Shown here in pieces: positions 16,931-26,078 of a DNA stretch of 64,000 nucleotides; positions within the stretch are counted from its first letter, which is position 1, and each line of letters starts with the position of its first letter. This DNA is from JAJFUB01 sp964622325. GTDB lineage: Bacteria; Armatimonadota; Zipacnadia; Zipacnadales; UBA11051. The notes beneath the pieces were generated by a model. The model ran no database searches. It was not told the origin of the DNA and worked only from the letters and a program-made list of their open reading frames with translations. Location of the stretch: assembly GCA_964622325.1 (NCBI GenBank), contig CAZUOJ010000002.1:1-64000 (forward strand), given 5' to 3'. The translations under genes were made by a program, and so were the position numbers.

Positions 16931-18010
16931 ATGGAGTTTCATCCCGAGCCATTAGCGTACAAGCCCGATTTTGCGGAGGCGGTGCGGCGGATGGAGGCCT
17001 TTTGGGCAGGCGAAATCATTGATCGGCCCGCCTGCGGCATTACAGCGCCATTGCCCGGCGCCGAGCCTATTCCCGGCAGCTTTTATATGGAGGGCGCCCG
17101 GGAGGAGCTGGATCCCATTGTCCAGCGGGTCGTGCATAATGCGGCCTGTACATGGTGGGGCGGCGAAGCCATGCCCGCCTATACGCCCAGCTTTGGCCCG
17201 GATATGTTTGCGGCCTGGATGGGCGCGGAGCTGATGTGGTCGGAAAGCAGCTCCAGTACGAGCTGGGTCGTGCCTTTCGTAGAGGATTGGGAGCAGGCTT
17301 TTCCGCTTCATATTGAAACAGAGGGAAAATGGTGGCGGCGAATGATCGAATTTGTGACAAAATTGGGCGAAGCGTGTGCGGGCAAAATGCTTGTCTCCCA
17401 TCTGGATTTGCACAGCAATGCCGATGCGCTGTCCGCTATTCGCACGCCCGCCCGGCTGTGTATGGACTTCTATGATTGTCCCTATTATGTGGATAAGGCC
17501 ATGCGGCAAGTGCGGGGGCTGTATCCATTCGTGTACGAATCTTTGTATCAGGCAGGGCAAATGCAGCGTTCGGGAACGCAGGGCTGGGTGCCGCTTTATC
17601 ATCCTGGCCGCACCAATACGATACAATGCGATTTTCTGGCGTTAGTGGGCCCGGATATCGCGCGGCGATACATTCTGCCAGCGTTAGAGGAAGAGGCCGC
17701 TTATCTGGATGCGTGCGCCTTTCATTATGATGGGCCCGAATGCCTCGTCCATTTGCCGGATATTCTGGCTCTGCCAGGGATTCAAGTGATTCAATGGGTT
17801 AGCGGCGCCCGCAATAAGCCCATGATTGAATGGATGGATTTGTTCAAGGAAATTCAGGCGGCCGGAAAAGGCCTGTGGATTTCCACAAATCCAGAAGAAT
17901 TGAAAATCTATATGAAAGAATTGCGCCCGGAAGGCGTATATTATCAGATGAGCGCCAGCAGCCCGGATGAAGGCGAAAAGATATTGGAATGGATGAGAAA
18001 AAACACATAA
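16931..18010 (+). CDS. Uroporphyrinogen decarboxylase-like family protein (1 of 3)
   Basis: 359 residues from ATG 16931, which sits eight bases after AAGGAG; the ATG two codons earlier is too close to the site. The length and pattern fit the UROD/MtaA/CmuA superfamily TIM barrel: 'RRMEAFWAGEIIDRPACGI' at the start, 'LVSHLDLHSNADALSAIR', 'GWVPLYHPGRTNTIQCDF', 'ILPALEEEAAYLDACAFHYD' and 'ALPGIQVIQWVSGARNKP'. In this superfamily true HemE acts in haem synthesis and other members are corrinoid methyltransferases. The catalytic features of HemE are not evident and three paralogues occur in this window among sugar genes, so a haem role is unlikely. Its function is unknown. Confidence 0.8.
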   Translation: MEFHPEPLAYKPDFAEAVRRMEAFWAGEIIDRPACGITAPLPGAEPIPGSFYMEGAREELDPIVQRVVHNAACTWWGGEAMPAYTPSFGPDMFAAWMGAELMWSESSSSTSWVVPFVEDWEQAFPLHIETEGKWWRRMIEFVTKLGEACAGKMLVSHLDLHSNADALSAIRTPARLCMDFYDCPYYVDKAMRQVRGLYPFVYESLYQAGQMQRSGTQGWVPLYHPGRTNTIQCDFLALVGPDIARRYILPALEEEAAYLDACAFHYDGPECLVHLPDILALPGIQVIQWVSGARNKPMIEWMDLFKEIQAAGKGLWISTNPEELKIYMKELRPEGVYYQMSASSPDEGEKILEWMRKNT

Positions 18011-18144
18011 TCCGCAGCACATTCGGATTCTGTGTTTAGCATTCTCGGCCGCGCTCTCAGTATTTGCTGCAAGCGCGCGTAGAAATTGCGTCCGCCCGAG
18101 CATCATAAGAAGCCTTCACGCCACAAGACAAAAAGGAGGCCTGG

Positions 18145-19314
18145 ATGGAATTGAAGCTGCATCGCTCGAAACATTGTTTATTGGCGGCAATCTTTTTTAT
18201 CCTGTTATCGTGCCGCCTTACGCTGGCCGATTCCCCACTATGCGGCTATAAAGAGACAATAGGCGATCCGCCGAATCCCATCACCGTTTTGTATCTGTGG
18301 GGAAGCCCGTATGAGCGGGGCTATGCGCACGGGAAGCTGTGTGCGCCGGCGGTGAAGCAGCTTGTCGAGCGTCTTTTGGCTGGCGCGGCCCTGATTTGGG
18401 GCGGCACGCCCGCAAAGCTTCAGGAAGCCTGGCAGCAGATGGAGCCATTTGTCCCGCCCCCTTACAAAGAAGAAATGCGCGGCTTAGCGGAGGGCGCGGG
18501 CATTAAATTGCAGCATATTCAATGGGCGCATGCCATTCCTGATCTGTCTGAATTTCATTGCACTTTTTATGCGGCCTGGGGCAACGCCACACGCGATGGC
18601 CATCTGCATCAAATCCGCGCGCTGGACTATGTAGTGCAGGCTGGCATCCAGGCGTATCCGGCTTTAATTGTCCAGCGCGCCGGCAAAGGGCATGTTTTCG
18701 TGAACATTGGCTGGCTGGGCTTTTTGGGCTGCGTGTCCGGAATGAACACGAGCCACATCGCCGTGAGCGAAATCGGAGAGCATTTTGGCGATGAGCATGA
18801 GACATTGGCCGGGGAGCCGATGCCGTTTCTTTTGCGCGATGTGCTGGAAAAAGCCCAGACATTAGAGGAAGCCATCCGCATCATTCGCCAGGCCCCCCGC
18901 ACCAGTTCTTATCTGTATTGTATTGGCGATGCCAAAATCCCCTCCGCCTGCGCCCTGCGTACCGCAAAAGACATTTTTGAAGTGTATTATCCGCACAATT
19001 ATCCCGGCGAACGTCTGGAGAATATCGTATATTGGTCAATGGGCTGCGATAGCAAATGGAACAAGCGCGTGTATGAGGCGCTGAAGGCCCATTGGGGGAA
19101 AATTTATCATCGCACAGGCACAGCCGAAGTGATGCGGGGCCTGGGAACAGGAAATTTGCACGCCGTGGCTTATGATGTCACAGCTTTGAAGTTATGGGTC
19201 GCCAACGCGACGCCGGGGCCTCAAATTATCCCTGCCTATCAACGGCGCTTTGTGCCATTTAATTTGCGCCTGGCGGCAGAAAAATTAGCCCAATGGGCAC
19301 CGGCAGCGCGCTAA
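18145..19314 (+). CDS. Exported C45-type (acyl-CoA:6-APA acyltransferase-like) N-terminal nucleophile hydrolase
   Basis: 389 residues. A signal peptide (residues 1 to ~28, ending LTLADS) predicts export. The family pattern is clear: 'LWGSPYERGYAHGKLCAPA' at the start, 'EEMRGLAEGAGIKLQHIQWAH', the likely nucleophile Cys139 ('SEFHCTFYAAWGNATRDG') and 'LGCVSGMNTSHIAVSEIGE'. C45 enzymes cleave or exchange amides after self-processing before the Cys. In bacteria many are of unknown substrate; peptide, bile-acid-like or N-acyl amides are candidates. AAGGAGG five bases before ATG 18145 supports the start. It lies between two UROD-like genes on the same strand. Confidence 0.8.
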   Translation: MELKLHRSKHCLLAAIFFILLSCRLTLADSPLCGYKETIGDPPNPITVLYLWGSPYERGYAHGKLCAPAVKQLVERLLAGAALIWGGTPAKLQEAWQQMEPFVPPPYKEEMRGLAEGAGIKLQHIQWAHAIPDLSEFHCTFYAAWGNATRDGHLHQIRALDYVVQAGIQAYPALIVQRAGKGHVFVNIGWLGFLGCVSGMNTSHIAVSEIGEHFGDEHETLAGEPMPFLLRDVLEKAQTLEEAIRIIRQAPRTSSYLYCIGDAKIPSACALRTAKDIFEVYYPHNYPGERLENIVYWSMGCDSKWNKRVYEALKAHWGKIYHRTGTAEVMRGLGTGNLHAVAYDVTALKLWVANATPGPQIIPAYQRRFVPFNLRLAAEKLAQWAPAAR

Positions 19315-19353
19315 AAAATACACAGCCAGTCCCCTGCAGGCAGGACACAGGCG

Positions 19354-20343
19354 ATGGATCCGAAATGGCATATTGCCTTCTGCAATGTCACATACACAGA
19401 ATATGCTGGCGTGACATATCGGGATTATTATAGTTCGCCGGCGATTATGCTGGAGGCGCAGCTGAAGGCGAAAGATTATGTGGAGCGGCGTTGGAGCGTG
19501 GGCCGCTTTTGCTGGATCGGCGTGGATATGCCCAGCTGCGCGTTCGCCACGCTATTTGGGATGGAAGTCCTCTGGCCGCAGGAAGCGGACGAGATTCCGT
19601 ATCTGGATACAAGCCATCCGCCCCTGCAGGAAATAGCACAGGCCCATCAGCTGAGCTACGGCGATCCACGCACAACGGGCTGGATGGCGCGCCGCTACGC
19701 TTTCTGGCGATATTTTCGGGAACAGGGCTACAATGTGCCTTTAGGGGGCGCCAGCGGCGCCATCATCAGCACAGCGATGGAAATTACAGGCAATCGCGTG
19801 CTGGAAGGCTTGATTGCGGATCCAGATAATGCGTGGCGCGTGCTCGAGAAAGTGCTCGAGGCGGAAGAAGCCGTTGCGAAACTGTCAGCCGAATTAAATG
19901 GCCGCCCTTATACGGGCTTTACATATATAGGAGATGATTTTGCCGGGCTGCTGTCGCCGCGCATGTTTCAAAAGTACGCTGTGTCCTGCTATCAGCGGCT
20001 TTACAAGGAAAATACAGCTCGCTTTATGCATAGCGAGCTGTTGCGTGCGGAGCATTTACGAATAGCCAAAGAGGAGCTGGGGATTACAGATTTTCACGGC
20101 GCGGGCTGTGAGCTTTTGACATTAGAAGAAATGCATAAGATTATGGGGGAACGCTTTTGGACGCAGCTTACGCCGCAAGAGATGCTGGAGCTCACGCCCG
20201 GGCAAATCGCGGAGCGGATAAAAATTCTGGCGAATAGCGGCTGCTGGTGCGTGCAATTGTATCCGGGCCGGGGCACGCCGGAAAAAAATATGGAGGCCGC
20301 CCTCGCTGCATGCGAGCGGGAATGTGCGGGCGGCCCCCTGTAA
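19354..20343 (+). CDS. Uroporphyrinogen decarboxylase-like family protein (2 of 3)
   Basis: 329 residues. UROD-fold features: 'GRFCWIGVDMPSCAFATLFG', 'GYNVPLGGASGAIISTAME', 'YTGFTYIGDDFAGLLSPRMF', 'ARFMHSELLRAEHLRIAKE', 'ELGITDFHGAGCELLTLEE' and 'ELTPGQIAERIKILANSGC'. The last two occupy the place where corrinoid methyltransferase members bind Zn, but I see no clear H-x-C...C pattern. Substrate unknown. It starts 39 bases after the C45-type gene, so these two are probably one transcript. It ends 57 bases from the convergent glycosidase-like gene. Confidence 0.75.
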   Translation: MDPKWHIAFCNVTYTEYAGVTYRDYYSSPAIMLEAQLKAKDYVERRWSVGRFCWIGVDMPSCAFATLFGMEVLWPQEADEIPYLDTSHPPLQEIAQAHQLSYGDPRTTGWMARRYAFWRYFREQGYNVPLGGASGAIISTAMEITGNRVLEGLIADPDNAWRVLEKVLEAEEAVAKLSAELNGRPYTGFTYIGDDFAGLLSPRMFQKYAVSCYQRLYKENTARFMHSELLRAEHLRIAKEELGITDFHGAGCELLTLEEMHKIMGERFWTQLTPQEMLELTPGQIAERIKILANSGCWCVQLYPGRGTPEKNMEAALAACERECAGGPL

Positions 20344-20399
20344 GACAACGCGCCTGGAAAGCTCTTAAAGCCAATCAGGAAAGAGGCGGCAGAGGAGGC

Positions 20400-22592
20400 T
20401 TAGCCGCCACTGACAATTTCAAATGTCTGTTCGAGCCAGCCATCGCCATCCTGGGCGCGAATAGTTAAATTATGCTTGCCCGGCGGAAGAATTTTGTCCG
20501 AGACATATTCTTCGCTGCCCAAAAGATAAGGCGGGCTGGCGCATTTATGCACGAGCTTGCCATCCAGATAAAATTCCATGGCGCCCCATTCAATGCCCTC
20601 CGTCCAGACACGCAGCCTCTCCCAGCTGTGATAGCCTGGCTCATGGCAATACGGCTGCAGATAAATGCCTTTAGAATATTGGCTTTGGCGCTTTCGTTCG
20701 CGTTCCCAGAATTTGCGCACAGACGCGGCGCTGCCCAATAGGGCGATCGTGCGCCGATCTTCGGGCCGCCCTAAAATCCGCCCATCTGCCTGATAAATGT
20801 ACACGCCGTCCACGCCTGCCTCGTAAAGCTGCTGCACGCGCCATAAGAAGGGCCCTGGAAAAGCCAGCCCCCACTGTAAGCCATCCACAACAGGCAGGAG
20901 CTTCACAGATGTGCCTTTTGTGGCTCGCACATAAGGCGTGATGTCAAAATGCATGTGGCGTCCCTGGATGTTGCTGGGGCACAGATAATCCACAAGCTTT
21001 TCCTTGATCCAAGTCCGATAATCAAAATTTTCGCTCAAGCGTACGCCATGCGCGGGAAAACGAATGAGAATGGGGACGGGCTTGTTGCGCTTGGCCGCAT
21101 ATTCCTGTGTGAGCCGGCGGAGCTGGCGCAAAAAGGCGTTGCAGGTTTCGGGCTTGTCAATGCCTTCAGGATAGCGGCAAAAATCAATGGAAAGCCCCGG
21201 CGCTCCGATGTCCAGCACTTCCCGATATACACTTAAAATATGCTCCTGAACTTCAGGGATTTCGTAGCGTAAGGCGCCGCCGCGGCGCCATTCAGGATGC
21301 TCCCGGCTGATTTTTCCTTCGAGGGGCGTCCCGGGATAGCAATTCGTGGCGCCGAAATTCGCATGGAATGTCATTCCCAGCTCACGGGCATAACGCATTT
21401 CTGTTTCGCAAGTATTTGTATATTGCTGCATTAGCCCCACATTATTGGTCGTAGGCCGGGCAATTTTGCCGATGGGATCGCCGTATGTTTCGCCGACGAG
21501 CTGTTCGGCGATGCGGGATTCAAATACATTTTTGGCGCCAAAACGGCCTAGCTGTACGTCAATAATCTGAATGCCAGCCTGCGCAAAAGCGGAAAGAGGC
21601 TCACGATGTTGCACAGGGCGTGTGATGCGTTCATGGAAAGCCCACGAATAGGGCTCAAAATAGCCGGCCACAATTTTATCCCGCCGTTTAGGGAAAATAT
21701 CAATCACAGCTTGCCAGAGCTGTTCCGATAGCGGCACGAATTTGACATAATCAATCTGCGCCGTTGCATAGCCGCTAAATGTTTCAATCTGGCCCAAAAT
21801 CAAATGCTGCCGATCCATCCGTGCCCAGCGCCACAGCATTTCTTGGCCGGGATGCCGCGAATCTACGACATCCGCGCGCTCATCGCCGCTTAAACGGAGG
21901 CGAATGCCATGACGAGCCCGTGTTGTCACAAAAATCGCATAATAGCCTTTCAGATCCAGAGGATATGTTAAATCCGGCAGAGGCATTTGGCCTGTGGCTT
22001 TGGCATAAAGCTCATCGCCGCCCGCCAGGCCTTGCTCTGCGGGCAATTCATTCCGATATGTCCATTTGCCTTCAACAGGCTCTTTTCCCTGTGCCAGCGC
22101 CTCCTTTTGCAGGACATTCGCCCAATTTTCAATGTACACAACATCCGTATTGTCCGCTTGCAAGGCAGCTTCATATTGGGCTAAAGGCTGCCCTTCTTTT
22201 GTTTCCACGCGGATGCGAAAGCGAACATTCACATAGCCATTTTTTTGCGCTTCCGGATACGGATTGAAAACAATTGTACGCCATAAGCCAGCGGCGCGGC
22301 GCTCCGCCACAATCCCCTGACGCCACTTTTCCCATTCGGGATTGGGCTCCTCCGGAAGCAAACGAAAAGCTGTTTCCGAAAGAAACGGCGTGACACGCGC
22401 GGGATGCCATTCCTCCTGGCCGAGGAACGTCCAGGAACAACGCGCCACAATCACATCGGGAGCATTATGGGGGATAAAATAAGACAAATGGAAATAGCGT
22501 GTGACAGGATCTAAGGCTGTTTTCATCTCCATGCTCCAAGAGAAAATAGGCAGCAACAAGGCAAGCAAAAAACAAGCTATGCGCCCAAGCAT
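20400..22592 (-). CDS. Secreted glycoside hydrolase-like (GHL10-type TIM barrel) protein
   Basis: 730 residues with a signal peptide (MLGRIACFLLALLLPIFSWS). Residues ~25-300 are beta-rich, like an N-terminal carbohydrate-binding region ('LSGDERADVVDSRHPGQEML'). Residues ~310-640 read as a TIM barrel of the uncharacterised glycosidase-like group: 'AQAGIQIIDVQLGRFG', 'MTFHANFGATNCYPGTPL', 'DIGAPGLSIDFCRYPEGID' (Asp after strand 4) and 'AGVDGVYIYQADGRI'. The last ~90 residues form a small Ig-like module ('MEFYLDGKLVHKCASPPYLLG', 'LPPGKHNLTIRAQDGDGW'). It probably acts outside the cytoplasm on a polysaccharide; the linkage is unknown. AAAGG lies about nine bases before ATG 22592. Transcribed alone, convergent with the UROD-like gene. 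Confidence 0.75.
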   Translation of the reverse strand: MLGRIACFLLALLLPIFSWSMEMKTALDPVTRYFHLSYFIPHNAPDVIVARCSWTFLGQEEWHPARVTPFLSETAFRLLPEEPNPEWEKWRQGIVAERRAAGLWRTIVFNPYPEAQKNGYVNVRFRIRVETKEGQPLAQYEAALQADNTDVVYIENWANVLQKEALAQGKEPVEGKWTYRNELPAEQGLAGGDELYAKATGQMPLPDLTYPLDLKGYYAIFVTTRARHGIRLRLSGDERADVVDSRHPGQEMLWRWARMDRQHLILGQIETFSGYATAQIDYVKFVPLSEQLWQAVIDIFPKRRDKIVAGYFEPYSWAFHERITRPVQHREPLSAFAQAGIQIIDVQLGRFGAKNVFESRIAEQLVGETYGDPIGKIARPTTNNVGLMQQYTNTCETEMRYARELGMTFHANFGATNCYPGTPLEGKISREHPEWRRGGALRYEIPEVQEHILSVYREVLDIGAPGLSIDFCRYPEGIDKPETCNAFLRQLRRLTQEYAAKRNKPVPILIRFPAHGVRLSENFDYRTWIKEKLVDYLCPSNIQGRHMHFDITPYVRATKGTSVKLLPVVDGLQWGLAFPGPFLWRVQQLYEAGVDGVYIYQADGRILGRPEDRRTIALLGSAASVRKFWERERKRQSQYSKGIYLQPYCHEPGYHSWERLRVWTEGIEWGAMEFYLDGKLVHKCASPPYLLGSEEYVSDKILPPGKHNLTIRAQDGDGWLEQTFEIVSGG

Positions 22593-22855
22593 TTTTATAG
22601 CCTTTCTTTGATGTACATAGTATCTTTATATGCCTATAGTATTGTACAATTAATTTCTTAGCTTCAACTAATTGTCCTACAATTATAGCAGATGCTTTCT
22701 CAAATACAATGGAAGTTTGTAGATTTGTTCTTCAGCCCCGTTTAATATAAGCCAAAGCGAATTTGTTAGAAAAAGCAAGAGGAGGCTAGCATTGCATTAC
22801 AAAAATATTATTTAAGGCGCAGGAAATATGAGCTGTAGGCGGGAAAAGAATATAT
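22593..22855. other. Divergent intergenic region with a possible leader mini-ORF
   Basis: This AT-rich stretch must hold promoters for the glycosidase-like gene (minus) and the membrane cluster (plus). A strong ribosome site, AGAGGAGG at 22778-22785, is followed six bases later by TTG-CAT-TAC-AAA-AAT-ATT-ATT-TAA (22792-22815), a seven-codon frame that could be a leader peptide. The next gene begins about 40 bases further on with a weaker site. No clear -35/-10 pair was identified. Confidence 0.35.
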
Positions 22856-23308
22856 GTGGCAATCCAGAGCCAGCCCAAAAGCCAAAAAGCCGGGAGCTTA
22901 GAATGGCGCGTGTGGCCCGCCGCGCAGCAGCCTGCGATATCCGTTGCAGGGGCGCTGTTTTGTCTGGCATTTTCTGTGAGCGCGGCGCAGATTTTTGAAC
23001 ATATAGGGTATGGGATTATTTCAATTTGTGTCTTGACAATTTCTCTTTCGCCCCATTATTTTCCCACATATTATTATCTTGACGAAGAAAAGATTATAAT
23101 GCGGGGCGGAGCAGGCCATATTCAAAAGCCCTGGCAGGCTTTTCGATTGGCCTGGGATGCAGGCGATCGCCTGATTTTATCTTATGCCGCTTCCTCACAG
23201 AACAGGCGCTTCGTAAGAAGAAATGTCATATTACGATTAGCGAATAATCGGCAAGCTGTGCGGGATTTTGTGGCTCAATATCTGCCCATTTACGAGCTCA
23301 AATTTTAG
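22856..23308 (+). CDS. Small membrane protein, bacterial PH-like
   Basis: 150 residues. Two hydrophobic helices (~25-62, 'AGALFCLAFSVSAAQIF', 'IGYGIISICVLTISLSPHYF') are followed by a short beta-rich cytoplasmic part ('YYLDEEKIIMRGGAGHIQKPW', then 'RNVILRLANNRQAVRDFVAQ'). This resembles bPH/YdbT-like membrane proteins, though I am not certain of the family. The start is GTG 22856, since the overlapping ATG two bases upstream runs into a stop after 15 codons. It opens the long plus-strand run of membrane genes that continues to 31.5 kb, and its neighbour follows after 31 bases. Confidence 0.55.
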   Translation: MAIQSQPKSQKAGSLEWRVWPAAQQPAISVAGALFCLAFSVSAAQIFEHIGYGIISICVLTISLSPHYFPTYYYLDEEKIIMRGGAGHIQKPWQAFRLAWDAGDRLILSYAASSQNRRFVRRNVILRLANNRQAVRDFVAQYLPIYELKF

Positions 23309-23339
23309 ATTGCCGAAGCAGCACATTGGATGAAGCGCA

Positions 23340-23672
23340 ATGGAAAATGATAATCCGTTTGTATGGGATGAAGATATTTATAATGTGGAACGCCAGCGTG
23401 CTGTGCTGGAAAGAGTCGCCCAAGAGCTAGTGCGGCGGCGCCTGACAGCGCCGGCTGTGTTTTTGCTTGAAAGCATAATGCCGCTGACATTTATAGCGGC
23501 CCAAGCGCTCATTGTGCTCAGGCCGCTTGTACAGATGCTGATTGGCATAAAGGACTATGAAGTTTTTGCGGCTGCCCTGGAGAAGCGAGAAAATGTCGAA
23601 TGGCTGCTGCAAAGACTAGAAGAAGCCGAAACGGCGCCTTGCGCAGCGCCACAACAGGACAAGCACGAATAG
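23340..23672 (+). CDS. Small conserved protein of unknown function
   Basis: 110 residues. An acidic start (MENDNPFVWDEDIYNVE) leads into amphipathic helices, a hydrophobic stretch (~residues 38-70, 'LTAPAVFLLESIMPLTFIAA' and on) and a charged helical tail ('ENVEWLLQRLEEAET'). I recall similar small proteins with 'APA(I/V)FFLE...PL.F...Q.LI' in related bacteria, with no assigned role. The hydrophobic part could lie on or in the membrane. It follows the bPH-like gene by 31 bases and precedes the MutL-family ATPase by 155 bases. Confidence 0.6.
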   Translation: MENDNPFVWDEDIYNVERQRAVLERVAQELVRRRLTAPAVFLLESIMPLTFIAAQALIVLRPLVQMLIGIKDYEVFAAALEKRENVEWLLQRLEEAETAPCAAPQQDKHE

Positions 23673-23827
23673 CAAGCCTTTTTCTATAATTTTGCACACG
23701 GCGAGCCCTAATAGGCGTAAACAAGCTAAGCGCAACAAAATGAGGGGCTTGCTCCTTTTTTTCTATCCAGAAATTGCCTGTGCAGTTGTGAAAAAATTTC
23801 GGCGAAATTACACAAAACGATGATGAA

Positions 23828-25618
23828 ATGAAAAAAGAGGCAGAAATCATATTAGCGACAGATTGTGGCTCCACAACGACAAAAGCCATTTTGATTGAAA
23901 AGCGGGGCGATGAATATCGCTTAGCCGTGCGCGGCGAGGCGCCCACAACTGTGGAGGCGCCGTTTGAAGATGTGACAATTGGCGTGCTGAATGCCATCGC
24001 AGAAGTAGAGGAGCTTTCCGGACGGAAATTGCTGGCTGATGGCCAGATTTTGCGGCGGAAGAATGGCCTGGCAGGAGGCACGGATCTGTATCTTTCCACA
24101 AGCTCCGCAGGCGGAGGCTTGCAAATTGTCGTTGTGGGCCTAGTGCGGCGCATTACAGCAGAAAGTGCCCAGAGGGCAGCTTTGGGGGCTGGAGCGATTG
24201 TCATGGATGTATTGGCGCTGGATGATGGCCGGCGTCCTCATGAACGGATTGAGCGGCTGCGTCAATTGCGCCCGGATATGATTTTGATTTCTGGAGGCGT
24301 AGATGGGGGCGAACAGCGGCGCGTCATTGAAATGGCCGAGCTTGTCGCGGCCGCCAATCCGGAAGCGCGTTTGGGCGCCAAATACAAGCTGCCCGTAATC
24401 TATGCCGGCAATGTAGACAATCGCGAAGCAATTGAAAAAATTTTAGGCCCTGTCACAGCGCTCAGTCTTGTGGACAATTTGCGTCCGACGCCCGAGGAAG
24501 AGAATCTGGGCCCCACGCGCGCGGAAATTCAGGATTTGTTTCTTCATCATGTGATGGCGCAAGCGCCCGGATATGCCAAGCTTGTGCCCTGGACAGATGC
24601 CGATATTATGCCCACGCCCGCGGCTGTCGGAAATATCATGCAGACGATAGCTGCAGCCGAAGGAATGAATATCCTCGGCGTAGACATCGGCGGAGCCACT
24701 ACAGATGTTTTTTCTGTGTTTGAAGGACGTTTTACACGCACGGTCAGCGCCAATTTGGGGATGAGCTATTCCATCTCCAATGTGTTTGCAGAAGCCGGGG
24801 CAGAAAATATATTGCGCTGGCTGCCATTTGATTGCGATGCGGAAGCATTGGGCCAGCAAATTCGTAATAAGATGATTCGGCCTACAACAATTCCCCAACG
24901 TCTGGAAGATTTGCAGATTGAACATGCTGTTGCCCGCGAAGCGTTGCGGCTGGCTTTTGCGCAACATTTGCTTTTGGCGACAGGTCTGAAGGGCGTGCGG
25001 CGCGAGCGCGACATTGCTGAAGCTTTTTCCACAGAAGTGGCTGGCGAAAAGCAGATCAATATGATGGATTTAGATATGATTGTGGGTTCGGGAGGCGTGC
25101 TGTCGCACACGCCGCGCCGGGCACAAGCGGCAATGATGTTGATTGATGCATTTTTGCCCGAGGGCTTTACGCGGCTGGCTGTGGACAGCATTTTTATGAT
25201 GCCGCAATTAGGGGTGCTGGCGAAAGTGTTGCCCCAAGCCGCACAGCAAGTTTTTGAAAAGGATTGCTTAATTCATTTAGGGCTTTGCGTGGCTCCTGTG
25301 GGGCAGGGCAAGCCCGGCACAACGGGACTTGTATTGCGTCTGGAGGCAGGAGAATATTCGGGGGAGCTTGTTGTGCCGTGTGGCGAAATGGGCGTTTTGC
25401 CTTTGCCGCCGAACACGTCGGGAAGGCTGGAAGTAGAATGTGGCCGGGGCCTGGATTTGGGCCAGGGCCGAGGGCGCAGCGCCACGCTCTCCGTTACAGG
25501 AGGCGTTGTGGGGATTATTGCTGATGCCCGCGGCAGGCCACTGGATTGGCCAAAAGACAGCGAACGCCAGCAAACAGTGCGGCGCTGGCAGCAAGCCCTG
25601 AATGCTTATCCGTTCTGA
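23828..25618 (+). CDS. MutL/GlmL-family ASKHA ATPase
   Basis: 596 residues, the size of the GlmL (methylaspartate mutase accessory) family. The ASKHA nucleotide-binding motifs are clear: phosphate-1 'ATDCGSTTTKAILIEK' at the start, and phosphate-2 'LGVDIGGATTDVFSVFEG' near residue 284. Family-typical segments such as 'LYLSTSSAGGGLQIVVVGLV', 'PDMILISGGVDGGEQRRVIE' and 'MIVGSGGVLSHTPR' are present. In glutamate fermenters GlmL is thought to reactivate a B12-dependent mutase. No mutase subunit (MutS/MutE), methylaspartase or B12-binding gene is in this window. It sits inside a run of membrane genes, so I infer that it energises or switches a membrane complex instead. The start is uncertain by a few codons. 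Confidence 0.85.
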   Translation: MKKEAEIILATDCGSTTTKAILIEKRGDEYRLAVRGEAPTTVEAPFEDVTIGVLNAIAEVEELSGRKLLADGQILRRKNGLAGGTDLYLSTSSAGGGLQIVVVGLVRRITAESAQRAALGAGAIVMDVLALDDGRRPHERIERLRQLRPDMILISGGVDGGEQRRVIEMAELVAAANPEARLGAKYKLPVIYAGNVDNREAIEKILGPVTALSLVDNLRPTPEEENLGPTRAEIQDLFLHHVMAQAPGYAKLVPWTDADIMPTPAAVGNIMQTIAAAEGMNILGVDIGGATTDVFSVFEGRFTRTVSANLGMSYSISNVFAEAGAENILRWLPFDCDAEALGQQIRNKMIRPTTIPQRLEDLQIEHAVAREALRLAFAQHLLLATGLKGVRRERDIAEAFSTEVAGEKQINMMDLDMIVGSGGVLSHTPRRAQAAMMLIDAFLPEGFTRLAVDSIFMMPQLGVLAKVLPQAAQQVFEKDCLIHLGLCVAPVGQGKPGTTGLVLRLEAGEYSGELVVPCGEMGVLPLPPNTSGRLEVECGRGLDLGQGRGRSATLSVTGGVVGIIADARGRPLDWPKDSERQQTVRRWQQALNAYPF

Positions 25619-25641
25619 GCCGAGAGGCAGGAGGGCATAAA

Positions 25642-25989
25642 ATGGAAACGCGCGAGGAGCTGAATTGGGAGGCTTTAGAAAAGCAGGCGAAATTAGAAGT
25701 CAAAATTCGGCGCACAATTTTGCGCCAGCAGCTCATTGTGCTGGGCAATGCGATGTTAGTGGGCTATTTGTTTGCTGTTCTTGTGATGTGTATTTATGTC
25801 GTTGCGATGCAATTTGGCGGCCAGATTTTAATGAAAGAATGGGGGAGGCTTTTGTGGGGCGCCGAGGCAGCTGAGCATATCCCCTGGCTCAGCCTTGTGG
25901 CTTATACAGCCTTTAAAATAGGTGCCGCCCTGCTTTTGCTGTGTCCCGGGCTGGGATTGCGGATTTGCGGCGCCATAATGCGGGCCTAA
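25642..25989 (+). CDS. Small two-helix membrane protein
   Basis: 115 residues from ATG 25642, which stands seven bases after AGGAGG; the longer in-frame extension into the ATPase gene is rejected. A charged N-terminal helix ('METREELNWEALEKQAKLEV') precedes two hydrophobic segments ('VLGNAMLVGYLFAVLVMCIY' and 'VAYTAFKIGAALLLLCPGLG'). No family recognised. It is 23 bases downstream of the MutL-family ATPase, so translation and function are probably linked; it could anchor the ATPase to the membrane. Confidence 0.7.
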   Translation: METREELNWEALEKQAKLEVKIRRTILRQQLIVLGNAMLVGYLFAVLVMCIYVVAMQFGGQILMKEWGRLLWGAEAAEHIPWLSLVAYTAFKIGAALLLLCPGLGLRICGAIMRA

Positions 25990-26078
25990 TCACAGCTCAT
26001 ATCGATTGGAGACGCTAGAGCGTCAATATAAAATTAGCGAAGCGCGTAAAATCTCGTGCGGCAGAAGTTGTGAGGGAT

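Noticed and set aside
16925..20343. Haem biosynthesis (HemE) assignment for the UROD-like genes
   Set aside because: Several paralogues, no other haem gene, and surroundings of sugar metabolism; the fold alone does not identify the reaction.
23828..25618. Glutamate fermentation by methylaspartate mutase (from the GlmL-like match)
   Set aside because: No MutS/MutE, methylaspartase or B12-binding gene is nearby; the match is only to the ATPase family.
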